Origin: Epiperipatus broadwayi
Lineage: Eukaryota > Onychophora > Udeonychophora > Euonychophora > Peripatidae
Length of the DNA stretch: 64,000 nt
Reading direction: 5' to 3'
NCBI GenBank assembly: GCA_028023455.1
Contig: JAQFVV010012446.1
Span: 1,302,001 to 1,366,000, forward strand
A program made the position numbers and the translations under genes. Positions 12,831 to 24,039 of the stretch are shown in pieces; the stretch's first letter is position 1; the number at the start of each line of letters is the position of its first letter. Below the pieces are notes generated by a model that did no database searches, was not told the origin of the DNA, and saw nothing but the letters and a program-made list of their open reading frames with translations.

Positions 12831-14970
12831 CTTAACTATTAACAAACATAAAGAAATCTGAAGAGATTTTGATCATCAGAAATATTCACTAGTAGCTTTT
12901 TTAAATCTTCTGCAAATTTATAATCTTTATATGATTCAGGTTTGTATTTATCACATCTACATATTTGTTGATGAGATTCCAGTAATGTCTTTATTGTTGG
13001 ATCGAAAAAGAAATTGCTTGAAATTTTGTGTCCATTTTTATACCATAATTTATCAGTTGTTTGAAAGAATTTTTAGGTGAATGTCCAGCAAGATCTTGAT
13101 TTGAGACAAGTCTTAGATGAAACTATGTAGAGTTAGAGATTAATTTGGTCTATTTAACAGATTTTATATATCTTTTATGAGCAGCTTTTCTGATATCTGC
13201 CTAAATATGTGAAAGAACTGGAAGCTTAAATGTACTAGTAACATTTCTCGTAATAATGTTTGACTATTCAGAATTTAGTGTATTTTTTGTGAAAAGAGGG
13301 GCATAGTATTCACCAGTATAAAATAAGCCAAAGAAGGTAACCATAAAGTTTCTGCATCACAAGTCAATTCGTCAGAGTTGGCTTTCCAAGGAGGTTTTTC
13401 CTAGAAATTATTTTAGATCTAATATTAGGCTATGATCCAAAGTTACTCCTATATAGCATAGATAGGATTGTAATTTGATTGCAAAAGATTATGTTCAGAT
13501 TTTCCTAAACAAGTGAAAAGTTGAATTCACTGTCTGTTGGAGTTGGAAAAAGATAATAGCCTTTGAAAAAGATTTTCAAATTTTACATATTCTTATTAGA
13601 TTTTTCTATTTCTGGGAAAAAATCTTTTCTGTAAAATCATAATAATCTTATCAGTATAGACAAATTTCATTTATTTATCTGGAAGATGAAGTAGGTGAAA
13701 AGTTTGAATCCTACAGAACATAGTACAGTTTTCTATATTACAATTATCATTTGGTGATACTTGAATTTATATATTGGAAAGTATTTTGTCAAAAAATTAA
13801 TGATTTTCCAACTTTTGATGATTTTAGAGACTTTTAGAAGACCTCTTAAGCTTGTAAGTTATAAACAGTGAGGATTTTAGAAGACCATTTTTCCAAACAA
13901 AATCAAGCCATTGTTTAACTATATTAGGAGCTTTGGTACCATATTGAATTTTTAAAAAACTGACTTGAGATACAATTTTCACAATATCTTTAGTTTTAAT
14001 AATGTTAGAGCAAAATGCTATATATTAGCAGAAAATAGAAAAACTAATGAAAATAATGATGCTAAGACAAATAGTGATTACCATTAAAAAAGTAAGAAAA
14101 AAAAGAAATTTCAAAATCCGAAATAATTATTACTTTATTGTTTGTTCATAATTTCTAATTTATCATTAATTAAATTTAAATTACATCTTCATTGATAATT
14201 TCTTTGTATTCCTCACAAAATTCTCATTCAAACCATATATAATACTTCTCACTTGAGGTAATCCATAGTTTCAGAATCTACAAAAATAGTCGCATAAGAA
14301 TTCATTTTTATCTTGTACCCCTAAGTTAACAAATCTCAAAAAAGGTGTCTATAAGAAAAAGATTCATCCTAATAAAAGATACAAAATAAATTATTTCCAG
14401 AAGATATGCATTTGTCATTATAGCAGTGGCTTCTTGTCTATCCAAAACTAGAAATTGAAGGCTACTGTCTGTAGCAATAATAAAATGAGTTTTATCTCAT
14501 ATTTTTTGTGTACACCAGTGATGTTTATATTCTTTGTGCACACTAGTGATGCTATCTTGTTATATTTATTGTCCCACAGAGATATAATTTATTTGCATAT
14601 AACTCATTTGCTAGCTGTAGACTTTTCATAATAGTTAAGTGACTATCAACTATTGGCATAATTTTTGATAATATATTTTCCAATTGGCTTGTAAGAAATA
14701 GATAATAATATTTGGTGATAATTTTTCAGACCATTGTTTAGTTTATTTGGTTTTAAGACTACTATAGTTTTGTTTTCATGCCAAAGCTTTGGAATTTTTA
14801 TTTTTATTATTTTAGAAATTCTAGAAATATATTTGTCTATCAAAGATCTGGAAATTGCTGATAAATTTATAAAATATCTTATGGTACAAAAGAAAGAGAG
14901 AACATGGAAAAGCAAAATTTTACTGCCTTGTCACTTATGTAAGCTTGATGGTTGCTTAAATACTTCAAAA
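12831..14970 (-). pseudogene. Decayed non-LTR retrotransposon (LINE), reverse-transcriptase region
   Basis: Read on the minus strand. An 89-codon open stretch at 14646-14915 contains LWHENKTIVVLKPNKLNNGL followed by KNYHQILLSISYKPIGKYI. This matches the W-x-x-x-x-x-x-L-KP-x-K and NYRPI-x-LL blocks at the start of LINE RT domains. Further along, a G-L-P-Q block lies near 14250. Near 13350-13400 the translation EKPPWKANSDELTCDAETLW continues into a stretch like the C-terminal W-G-x-x-x-x-x-L-x-x-x-x-x-L-x-x-x-x-AEY-x-x-P-x-W region of Jockey/CR1-like elements. Many stops and frameshifts show it is dead. The clade is tentative. Part of it is duplicated at 3342-3992. Confidence 0.6.
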
Positions 14971-15493
14971 TGATTTGCTACTGCTAATGAAATTGTGTAT
15001 CACATATTAAGAAATTATAAATCTTAAACAGAACGAGAACAATTATCATTAGATCATTATTATAAACTTTTCTTTTATATCAAAAATGGGAAGTTTAATC
15101 CTTTATGCTGCTTTCACATATATTTAAATAAATCGTACAATATAATAAAAAATCTTTATGTAATAGCAATAATATATATTTAATAACAATAATCATACAC
15201 TTTATTTATCTAATGTAAATTTAATAAAACCAATAGATATTAATGAATTTGACTTTGTGTTAATCTAGGAAAGGCTTCAGGAGGATAGTTCAGAATTAAT
15301 TTTTTTGGTTGTTTTCTCATCCCTGGTGTTCGCAACAGGATGGCGTTGATGCTAATCAAAAACGTATACATATAACGATTCTGGGCCACACCTAAATGAT
15401 CAATTTGATATAAAAAGATCTGATTTCTTAGATTTGTAATAAAATATTCTACTAACTAATACTATTATATGATGTTAGTTTTTTCATTTTTGT

Positions 15494-16025
15494 AAATGTT
15501 TATTAATCTTATCTTGTTTTTGAGTTTGTGTGTGTGTGTCTTTAAAGTTACAGTGTTTTTGTAATTTTTTTTTTTTTTGACTTTACGTGTGTCTTTTTAA
15601 AGTTACGGTCTTTTTTTTTGCAAGAGTAAATCAATAATTTTATTCGAAAGCAAGACGTAATAAGTAAATGTTTATTAATCTTATCTTGTTTTTGAGTTTG
15701 TGTGTGTGTCTTTAAAGTTACGGGGCTTTTTTGAATTTTTTTTTTTTTGGGACTTTATATGTGTCTTTTTACAGTTACGGTATTTTTTTTCCCAAAAGTA
15801 AATCAATTATTTGATTCAAAAGCAAGACGTAATAAGTCAATGTTTATTAATCTTAGATTGTTTTTTAGTTTGTGTGTATGTGTGTCTTTAAAGTTAAGGG
15901 GCTTTTTTTTTATTTTTTTTGGACTTTATGTGTCTTTTTTTAAAGTTACGGTATTGTTGGTCAAGAGTTTTAAATCAATCATTTTATTAAAAAAGCAAGA
16001 CGTAATTCTAAATCTATCAAAAGTA
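15494..16025 (+). repeat. Tandem array, three units of about 172 bp
   Basis: Units start near 15494, 15665 and 15839. Each contains atgtttattaatctta, a TG-rich run, tctttaaagttac, a poly-T tract, a second tttttaaagttacggt and then gcaagacgtaat. A partially open frame (94 codons) across the third unit is a by-product of the repeat. Confidence 0.85.
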
Positions 16026-16084
16026 ACGTAATTTATATACTACAATTTAGAATTGATACCCGACTACTATTAGTAAGGACCGTC

Positions 16085-16580
16085 ATTGAAAGACTCAATT
16101 GAAAAATTATACCCGATTAATTTCCGTTTTTTTTTTTTTGGGGGGGACAGTAATGAATCAGAAAGTGGGTTGTTTTTGTTAAGTCTGTCTATATAAAAAG
16201 GTACCGTTATTGAAATACTAAATTTAAAAATGATAGCCGACTAATTTGCGTTTCTTTTGACAGTAATTAATCAGAAAGTGGGTTTCTTTTTTTTTTTTGG
16301 TAAATCTTGTGTATATATAAAAACAAACAAACCGTAATTCAAATACTCTATTGAAAAAATCAAACCCAGTTGAATTTGCTTTTTTTTTTTTTTAAAGACA
16401 GTAATTAATCAGGAACTGGGTTGTTTATGTTAGTGTGTAGATATAAAAACTAATCTTATTTTGAAATAATAAATGTAACAAAAAAAATAATAATAATAAC
16501 CGACTAATTTTCTTTTTTGGATAAGTAATTACTAATAATTAGACACTGGGTTGTTTTTGTTTGTGCGTATATATATATAG
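16085..16580 (+). repeat. Tandem array, four units of about 125-150 bp
   Basis: Four diverged units share (c)ccgactaattt-like starts, a poly-T tract, gacagtaattaatcagaaa, then a gtgggttgttttt-like motif and a tatataaaa run. They follow directly on the previous array and have a different unit sequence. Confidence 0.8.
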
Positions 16581-16904
16581 CAAAAGTAACTGGTCACGGA
16601 AGAGTTCTCGCGACAACGGTACTTTTCGTGTGATCCTTCAAATTTTTTCCCTTCCCCACCCTTAAAAGCAATTTTTGAGGGGTACCCATTCGTAATGGAA
16701 TCTTCAGGACATTATTACTAAACTCACAACAGTAAAGTAAGTTACAACACATTAAAAAAAATAGACGTCTTATCAAATTTTAAAAAACTACGACTGCTTC
16801 AAATACACACACTCTCACACGAACCTACAGAGAAAATAGATATTCTACTATTACGAGAAAATGATGAACAAAATCAACTACTACGGCAGCCAATCAAGAC
16901 ATTT

Positions 16905-17085
16905 CTTTCTCTTTGCTTTTAGCATAGAAAAAAGCCATAACCGGCAGCCGTCGGAAACTCTTTCTGTGTTTTATCATAGAAAGAAGTCTCTTTGTGTTGG
17001 CTTCTGTCGCCTCCTCCGTCCAACATAACGTGAGGACTCTTTTCTGCATTTATAACGTAGAAAAATTCCTCTTTTGTTGGATGAA
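16905..17085 (+). repeat. Short array with three diverged units of about 65 bp
   Basis: Three copies of a motif like ctttctgtgttttatcatag followed by aaagaagtc lie near 16911, 16959 and 17040. They are interleaved with GC-richer sequence including gttggcttctgtcgcc. Short minus-strand open frames over this block (71 and 63 codons) overlap one another in different frames and are not supported as genes. Confidence 0.55.
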
Positions 17086-17167
17086 GGCCGGTGAAACGGT
17101 ATATTTCTAGGAATTGACTTAGAAATAGCGACATCTCGAGGCGTACACCAGGGATGAGAACACAACC

Positions 17168-17685
17168 ATTTTTTTTTTTATCTAATAGTGATCTAGAAAA
17201 AGTATTCTAAAACAGATTTTTATTATTTATAGATAATGCTTGATATATATATAAAAATATTGCTTATAGATATTACTATAATTTTTATGATTATTGCAAG
17301 TTTGAAAAGATAATGTCAACTTACATTCTATTTTATTTTTTATTTATTATTAGTTTGTCAGTAATCTGGTATAGTGAAAACTACAGTACAGAAATATTCA
17401 TTAAATGGATAAAATAATAAATGATTAATTAAAAATTATTGAAAACTGATTTCTCTTGATAATCTGCGATTATTATTCAAAAATGTTTTGTTGAAATGCA
17501 ACAATGTTTGGAATATGTTGATATAGTAACTTGTTTGCTTTTATAAACATTTTATGAGATTAAAAAAAAAAGTGGCAGTATTATATATAAATAAATTCAT
17601 TTTATATTGAATTATTGTATATGTAGGTAGCAGTATATTTAAAATTTTAGTTACTACTTGATAATAGCTAATTAATTTTTAATTA
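17168..17685. other. AT-rich spacer
   Basis: Nothing recognisable apart from a poly-T run next to the right TIR of the preceding element. Confidence 0.4.
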
Positions 17686-17693
17686 CATTAGAT

Positions 17694-18229
17694 CAGTGTT
17701 CTTCAACCCCCCGGCGGTGCCGCGGAACTTTTCTGCAGGTCTGTGCGACCGGCAGTAAAAAGTTTGTAATAATAAATAATAAGAGTTTAAACTTTTAATT
17801 AATATAGCCAATTTTTATTTATTTTTTCATCTCATTTTTACCCAATTAAAAAAAAAAGAAAACAGAATGAAAACAAAATCTAATCAATCATTCATAAATT
17901 AATTTGTTTTTCTAGTTATCACAGATGTTTATGGGGGGGGGGGGTAGTAGAAATAAATCCCCCCCCCCCGTAGAAAAAAATTTTTTTATTACTTTTCTAA
18001 AAAAAAATCAAAAAAAAAGTTTTTTATTATATTAACTCCATATATATATAAAACTTTATCTTATATATTTAACATTGTTTTGATCAGTTATAACAATTAT
18101 GCTTAATTTAAGAGAATTTATCTATAGACTTCTGCCGGTCTGCGAAATCTTATCCTTATTTTTGGTGGTCCACGGAACCTTATCCTTATTTTTACCGGTC
18201 CGCAGGTGTGAAAAGGTTGAAGACCACTG
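17694..18229. mobile_element. hAT-type MITE with perfect 8-bp target duplication
   Basis: The left end cagtgttcttcaacc and the inverted right end cagtggtcttcaacc match the hAT terminal consensus CAGTG-N-TCTTCAACC/CAGTGGTTCTCAACC. The flanks are cattagat at 17686-17693 and cattagat at 18230-18237, an exact 8-bp target site duplication as hAT transposases make. The element is 536 bp and lacks coding capacity. Near its centre a run of about 11 G (17932) is followed about 20 bases later by about 10 C (17961), which could form a G-C hairpin. Subterminal ccggtccgc-like repeats occur near both ends. Confidence 0.93.
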
Positions 18230-18464
18230 CATTAGATCACTATAACCCAAAATTACATATAAAGGGAACTTTACAGTTGCACATTACTGTAATAATTTTA
18301 TTTTAATGACATTTTATTATAATGTTACTGTTTGTATAATATTTAGAAGAGTGTATAGTTTACAATAATATGTATTGTAAATATTTTTTCAAATGTAAGA
18401 ATTAATATGAATAATTTTTTTTTCACAGCTTCAACTCATTATAGTATTTGTATATATCTGATTT

Positions 18465-19310
18465 TTTACCATCATCATCATCAACCATTATCAATCTACT
18501 GCAGGATGATGGTCTCTCCAAGTTTAATCCATATTCTCCGATCTTTAGCTTCTCTTCTCCACCTCACTCCTGCACACTTTCTTATTTTATCCATCCATCT
18601 CACATGTGGTCTCTTTCTGGGTCTTTTACAATCTCTTGGAATCTAGTTTAAAATTTCAATTGTCCATCTATTATCATCTCTTCTAGCAATATGTCCAGCC
18701 CAACTCCACTTCAATCTTTTAATTTTTTCAATGAGGTCAGTAACATCTGTTTGTTCTCTTACCCATACATTGCGTTTTCGATCTCTTCTTGTTACTCCCA
18801 ACATACATCTCTCCATACTTTTTTGAGTGGTCTGAAGTCTCTGTATTGCTCTTCTATTAAGTGTCCAAGTCTCAGATCCACAACTAAGAACTGGTAAAAC
18901 ACATTTGTTAAAAACCTTCCTTTTCAAGCACATAGGCATATTTCCTTTTAGTATCAAGTTATTTCTACCAAAAGCACCCCAACCAAGTTTAATTTTATGA
19001 TTAATTTCCTTCATTACGTTTCCATCTATATTAATAATCTGACCAAGGTATTTATAACTGTTAACTTCTTCTAATTCATCATAATCAATCTTTATTTTCA
19101 TATTTTGAGCAAATCGATTAAACATTACTTTAGTCTTTTTAACATTTATTTTTAGTCCTACTTTCCTCTGATAACTCCTGCAACATTTCTCGCAGCTCTG
19201 AAGCATTATTTGCAAAAACAACTACATCATCTGCGAAATCTAAATGACTTAAATAATCTCCATTTACTTTCACTCCTTTAGTTTCCCATTTTAATCCACA
19301 GGGTGTTCAT
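18465..19310 (-). mobile_element. 5'-truncated RTE-type LINE, 3' end
   Basis: The element is read on the minus strand. It begins inside the RT domain near 19310 and ends near 18470 in a short TGATGATGATGATGG run, as is typical of RTE-clade 3' tails. The body encodes the RT palm to C-terminal connection region. Upstream of 19310 there is no further similarity, so the copy is a typical 5'-truncated retrotransposition product. It lies in the region upstream of the first certain SAFB exon, transcribed antisense to that gene. Confidence 0.85.
18643..19290 (-). pseudogene. RTE-like reverse transcriptase fragment, frameshifted
   Basis: The N-terminal part (about 19290-19160, minus) reads GLKWETKGVKVNGDYLSHLD then FADDVVVFANNASELREMLQ. 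FADD is the catalytic motif of the RT palm, in the form used by RTE-like elements. After a one-base shift near 19165 the frame continues as VGLKINVKKTKVMFN, YKYLGQIINIDGN, CVLPVLSCGSETWTL and LKWSWAGHIARRDDNRW. These are the standard post-catalytic blocks (KT-x-x-x, YLG, Y-G-x-E-x-W, W-x-GH-x-x-R). A stop lies at 18643, before the final RPRGRP-x-x-RW-like block, which is still readable downstream (RKRPHVRWMDKI). The copy is non-functional but only mildly decayed. Confidence 0.88.
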
Positions 19311-19777
19311 TCTTTTATGTTATTATATATATATAGTAAATTCTTTTGCTGACCGAAGCAAAACTTCTAACTTGTTGATTTTGCTGAATTTTTATAACAA
19401 TAGATGTAATTATAACATCTTTTTTTATCATATTTGCAATGTATTTTACTCAAACTGCTTAATTAAATAATTCATCTTAAAAGTAGCTTTTATTATGAAA
19501 AAAATATATTAGTGAAAATTCAGTTAAATTGATTTTAACTGTTAACTAATCTTATTTCTTAGTCTTATCTTTATAGTGGAGTATGGCAGAATTTAGTTTT
19601 TGAATCTCATTTATTGCAATATCTGTTCATTATAACATTTTTTACTTAAAACTAAAGAATGTTATTAAAAAATAAGTGTGAATGAAGAGGTGATCATCAT
19701 TAATTACATTTAAATATTGCTTTACATCTTATAAAGCTGTTATTTTAATGCTTAATGTAATACTATATCTATTGCAG

Positions 19778-19839
19778 CAAGAAAAAGTGAAGGAAATCCT
19801 GATGATGATGAAGAAGAAGAAGAGGAAAAAGATGAGAAG
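19778..19839 (+). CDS. SAFB: SAFB-like gene, internal exon A (acidic linker after SAP domain)
   Basis: The acceptor is tctattgcag and the donor aag|gtaaaa. The exon starts with two bases finishing a split codon (phase 1 from upstream), then reads RKSEGNPDDDEEEEEEKDEK and ends in phase 0. In SAFB proteins the SAP DNA-binding domain (a DLRAEL-type helix) is followed by a short helix and a GGNPDE-like acidic stretch; the EGNPDDDEEE here fits that position. On its own the exon is weak evidence. Its support comes from in-frame joining to the next four exons. The upstream exon with the SAP domain was not found in the window. A second AG four bases downstream would break the frame. Confidence 0.75.
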
Positions 19840-19849
19840 GTAAAATAAA

Positions 19850-20500
19850 TTATTTAATTGTAATTGAAATGGAAACAACTACCTTTCATTGCTTCATATG
19901 TTATCAAAATCAATAAAAGAGAGAATGGTACCACTTTTTCTTTAAGCTTTGTTTTTATATAAGCTTAGTTTTTGGCTATTTTTGAAATTATAGGGTGAAT
20001 TTTGTCTAATTTGTGTATAAACTAAATAATCTGAAATCACTATTAGTATATGCAGATGAGTTTTTTTTTTAACAATCTCTGAATATTAGATGAAATATTA
20101 GTTCTAATAAATGTAATAATAAATAATGATAATTTTATTTAAATATGTATAATTAAAATAGAAGTAACTACCTCCCACTAAATTATGTAACATCAAAACA
20201 GTGAAAGAGAGAATGGTACCACTCTCTTTTAACTGTTCTTATATAAGCTTAATTTTTGACTAGTTTTGAAATTATAGGGTGAATTTTGTCTATTTTAATT
20301 TATGTATAGACTAAATAATCTGAAATAGCTATTAATGTATGCAGAGGATGAAAGAGTCTTAACAATTTGAATATTATATGAAGTATTAGTTTTAATAAAT
20401 GTCATAATAAATAATCATAACTGTTTAAATATCTGTAATTGAAACAGAAGAAACTACCTCCCATTGAGTTATGTAATGTCAAAAACAATGAAAAAAGCGG
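19850..20500 (+). repeat. Intronic tandem repeat, about 288-bp unit, 2.2 copies
   Basis: Starts about 10 bases after the exon A donor. Units begin near 19870 and 20158, with a third partial copy from about 20446. Shared landmarks are gagagaatggtaccact, atataagcttagtttttg-like, attatagggtgaattttgtc and taaataatctgaaa. The offset between gaatggtacc at 19923 and 20211 gives the 288-base period. Confidence 0.85.
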
Positions 20501-20635
20501 TAGTTAATTCCATTTCAGTTACAGATATTTAAACAAAGTTACGATTATGTAACTTCATATATACTAATGTGATTTTCTTGTAAAAAAAAAATATCTTAGG
20601 AAATTACATATAAACATACATACAAAATGTTAAAT

Positions 20636-21184
20636 CATAAGATGTGATATGTTGGACTATTTCCATCATTTATGAGTGAATGTTGAATGTATAGACAATT
20701 TTAAACTTTATTTAAACTTTCCAAATACAAACAACTTGTTAGTAATAACACACACATAGATAATACAGGTTAGTAATTACACAACGTTTCGAGTAGTTGT
20801 ATTCTCCACTCTTCTTCAGTTGTTGCTGACCTATATGCACAGTGACAATATTTGCTTAGAAGTTGAACCCGCACCTTTAGATTCTTGAATATCGAGCTCA
20901 GTTGGTAGAGCGTTTGCCTTAAATTCGATATTCAAGAATCTAAAGGTGAGAGTTCAACTTCTAAGTGAATATTGTCACTGTGCATATAGGCCAGCAACAC
21001 CTGAAGAAGATTGGAGAATAATACTACTCGAAACATTGTGTAATTTACTAACCTATATTGTCTATTTGTGTGTTATTACTAACAAGTTGCTTGTATTTGG
21101 AAAGTTTAAATAAAGTTTAAAATTTTCTATACATTCAACATTCACTCATAAATGATGGAAATAGTCCAACATATCACATCTTAT
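20636..21184. mobile_element. Foldback of two tRNA-derived SINE-like units
   Basis: Arms 20636-20894 and 20925-21184 are inverted copies. The outer motif gatgtgatatgttggactat is at 20641 and inverted at 21161-21180. The central spacer holds gagctcagttggtagagcg (from 20894), which matches a tRNA box A and D-arm, and each arm has a degenerate box B (gagttcaacttct). So the units appear to be tRNA-headed SINEs joined head to head. Each arm has a CTGAAGA-hairpin-GAAAC core: minus 20786-20819, where GAGTGG/CTACTC can pair, and plus 21001-21034. Confidence 0.8.
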
Positions 21185-21189
21185 AATAT

Positions 21190-22740
21190 ACCATCATTAC
21201 AAATGTTCAGACAAAAAAATTTTAAATTGTTTTAAAATAATTTTTTATGCATGGTTTTTCAAAATGTCTTTTTCCAGATGAAATTTGTTTTATTTAAATA
21301 ATATTTTATTAACAAATTATAAAAATAATATGTAGATATTTATTTTTAGAAAATATATAAATTGTCAAGTATAATTTACTTTAAAAGAAATTTTATTGTT
21401 TTTAAAAAAATATATATATTTTTTTATATTAACTGATCCTGGAATGGTTGCAGATTATTTGTATTTTATTACTGTGTATTTGCAATCATATTCTATAGAA
21501 ATTGTTTTTATGAAAACTAGGAATGATTTTTTTTTTTTTTTTTTAATGAATTATATTTAATTTTTTTAATATTTCAACAAAATTTTAAAAATACTAGACA
21601 AAGTATCTAAGTTATATTTATTAAAATATAGTTTATTTATAAAATCAATTTTTTAAATAACACTAAATATTTATATTTCGATGTGTAAGTACTTATATGT
21701 ATATATATATTGTAAATTACATTTTCATTTTTAATTGACCCTTCCCCCCATTGTTATTGATCCTAGGGTTATTGTGAGATATTAATGATTATGCGTGCTT
21801 AAATTAATATTTTACAGGAATTTTTCTATGGTTGGACAAAATGTTGATTTTATGAATTTTTAGTTGTACCTGATACTAATATAAGTTTTTAATATATAGA
21901 CTTTAAATTATTTTTTTTTTATATATAATTTTAAAAATAATTTTTTATTTATAATGATCATGAAATCATGCTAATTAAAATTTTAATATTAATAATTAAT
22001 AAAATATAATTGATGTTCTAAATATTTTATTTATATATAATTGTGAATTTTATAATGTAACATTAATTGCATCAATAAGCAATTATTTTGTCTATGTAAA
22101 GGTAAAAAATAAAAACGGCCATTAAACTATATTGAACTCTGCTTCAAAGTATAAATTTCACAAGTTGATATGTTTTAGTAATGTGTAATGGAATAGAAAC
22201 TGGAAATATATTTAAATACACAAGTATATATACATGAAGTTAAGTTCGAATATCTCCAAAAATAATGTGTATATGAAGTTAAAATGGAATGTGCTATGTG
22301 GCTTTCTTGAAAAAGAATATTTCAAATGTGTTTATAATATGAGAGGTTAGTTTGACTTATGGGCTGATGGGTGATTGTGATAAGATTGAACTAAAGATAA
22401 AAGATGCACTGATAAAAGTGAAAACTTGCAAATATTTTAAAAATTCCATATCACACTATCTGCTAGAAATGTTTGGTTGTTCTTCCATGTAGCGTATCTG
22501 TTAGAAACATGTTTTGTTTTTAGTGGGGAAAAAATAACAAGAATGGTTTACAAGATATTATGCAAAGAGAACTTTATAGTAAATTGTAATGTATTATATT
22601 ATTGAAAAAATGGGGTGTGATCTAAAATATGTATTCTTTTCAAGTAAAAAGTGTATTCAAATAAATATCAAACAGTAAGAACAGCTTATGAGATATTATA
22701 TTATGCAAAGAGAACTTTAGTAAATTGCAATGTATTATTA
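21190..22740. other. Intronic AT-rich sequence with local duplications
   Basis: No gene seen. A phrase like gagaactttatagtaaattg followed by taatgtattat occurs near 22569 and, slightly altered, near 22709. The phrase gtattgaaaaatggggt(g/a)tga follows twice, at about 22603 and about 23891, which suggests that a duplicated target sequence surrounds the next element. Confidence 0.45.
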
Positions 22741-22742
22741 TA

Positions 22743-23878
22743 CACCTGGTCTCTTTTTACGCAGACTTATTTAACACGATTTTGAAGTTACGCGATTCGT
22801 GTTTCACCAGAAGTCGACCTCCGATAATGCGCTATTACTTTAAATAATAAATTTTGCGCACTTACGTTATATTGAAAGTAATAGCACATTATTGGAATTC
22901 TACTTTCATCTTAGTAATTTCAATATTTTCAGTGCTTTATAATAGTAAGATTTTATGCAATAATGAAATTAAAATCATGATTTCCACATTTTATGTATAC
23001 ACACATTAAATTTTACAAGATTATAATGTAAATTTGTTCAAACATTGTGCGTGTTAATTTTGCATTTTAAATCACATTCTGTTTTTGCTTTTTAAAAAAG
23101 AACGTAATCATTTAGTGTCCACACGTTTATTTTTAAAAGGTCAGTAATAGCAGTGGGCACAATTAAAAATTAAAATCTGATTTTTAGTTGTAATTAACAA
23201 TTTAAAAATTACTTACAGGCGACTTGAAATTAATGTGATGTAAAACGAAATTTGATTTTTAAACGGAATTGAAAATTAAAGACAAAAATAAGAATTTAAT
23301 TTTTAGTTGTTAGTTTTAATTAAATTTTTCCCAGCAGTGGTGAATAAATGTCTTTTATCATCATAAGTCTAAGTTCATAAACAATTAATAAAATCATCTT
23401 CGTCGTCAATAGAAAACCATTAACACAACATGAGAGTGAACTTGGCGCTAGTTGTATTTCCTCTTGTGAGAATAATTGCTGAGATATTCTTGACTTCGTT
23501 TAAGGAGAAGCCAAATACATCACATCATAATCTGATTTTTTACTAGTTTGCAAACGAACGTGTGTTTGGGCAAATAGCAATAATAATTAAAACATGTATA
23601 AAAAAATGTAAATTACTGTACTGTAAATTATGCGTAAAAATATATTATTTTGAATAAAATTAAATATTATAGTTAACAAAAGTTTGTCTTGTATCAATTT
23701 TTTTCAAATTTGAAATTTTTTATTAGTCATATTTTATTTCCTTATTTTTTTTTTTTGCGTGAATTTTAAAGTAATTTTACGTTGGTGCTTTGCTTTTACG
23801 CGACGTCTATTTTTGCGCAATTTCGTTTGCGCGTGTTTTCTGAGGAACCTATCTATCGCGTAAAACGAGACCCAGGTG
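22743..23878 (-). mobile_element. TA-flanked TIR element, copy 1 (non-autonomous)
   Basis: The ends are inverted: the left reads cacctggtctctttttacgc and the right, inverted, reads cacctgggtctcgttttacg. The flanking dinucleotide is TA on both sides (22741-22742 and 23879-23880), the target choice of Tc1/mariner-type elements. The 1,136-bp interior has no transposase frame. It is the reverse complement of the element at 37853-39057 and of the partial copy at 62433-63294. Subterminal sequence next to the TIR has several CG-containing words, rare elsewhere in the window. Confidence 0.85.
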
Positions 23879-24039
23879 TATATTAATTGTATTGAAAAAT
23901 GGGGTATGACCTAAAATATGTATTCTTTTCAAGTAAAAAATGTACTCAAAAAAAAAGTCAAACAAAAATTTCTCTAAGATAAAATGAATAAAAAACTAAC
24001 TAAATCAATAAACATCAAAATAAATATTTATTACTAGCA

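Larger units (their letters stand above)
15307..17167. mobile_element. TIR element carrying three internal satellite arrays
   Basis: The left end (15307 onward: ggttgttttctcatccctgg then tgttcgc) and the right end (inverted, ending 17167: ggttgtgttctcatccctgg then tgtacgc) form a TIR of about 27 bp. The flanks are attttttt on both sides (15299-15306 and 17168-17175), compatible with an 8-bp target duplication but in low-complexity sequence. The interior holds tandem arrays rather than a transposase: about 171-bp units, about 140-bp units and about 65-bp units. No transposase frame is visible, so it is non-autonomous. The superfamily is unknown. Confidence 0.75.

Noticed and set aside
15494-16580. 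CRISPR array
   Set aside because: Repeats are long head-to-tail units of 125-172 bp without unique spacers, in an animal genome.
18407-18897. Plus-strand open frames of 67-79 codons
   Set aside because: They overlap the 3' end of the minus-strand RTE reverse transcriptase and read its complement.
8213-19777. Search for the SAP-domain exon of the SAFB-like gene
   Set aside because: No stretch encoding a L-x-x-L-x-V-x-x-L-x-x-x-L-x-x-R-x-L-x-x-x-G-x-K pattern with fitting splice sites was found on the plus strand. The exon may be upstream of the window or too diverged to see by eye.
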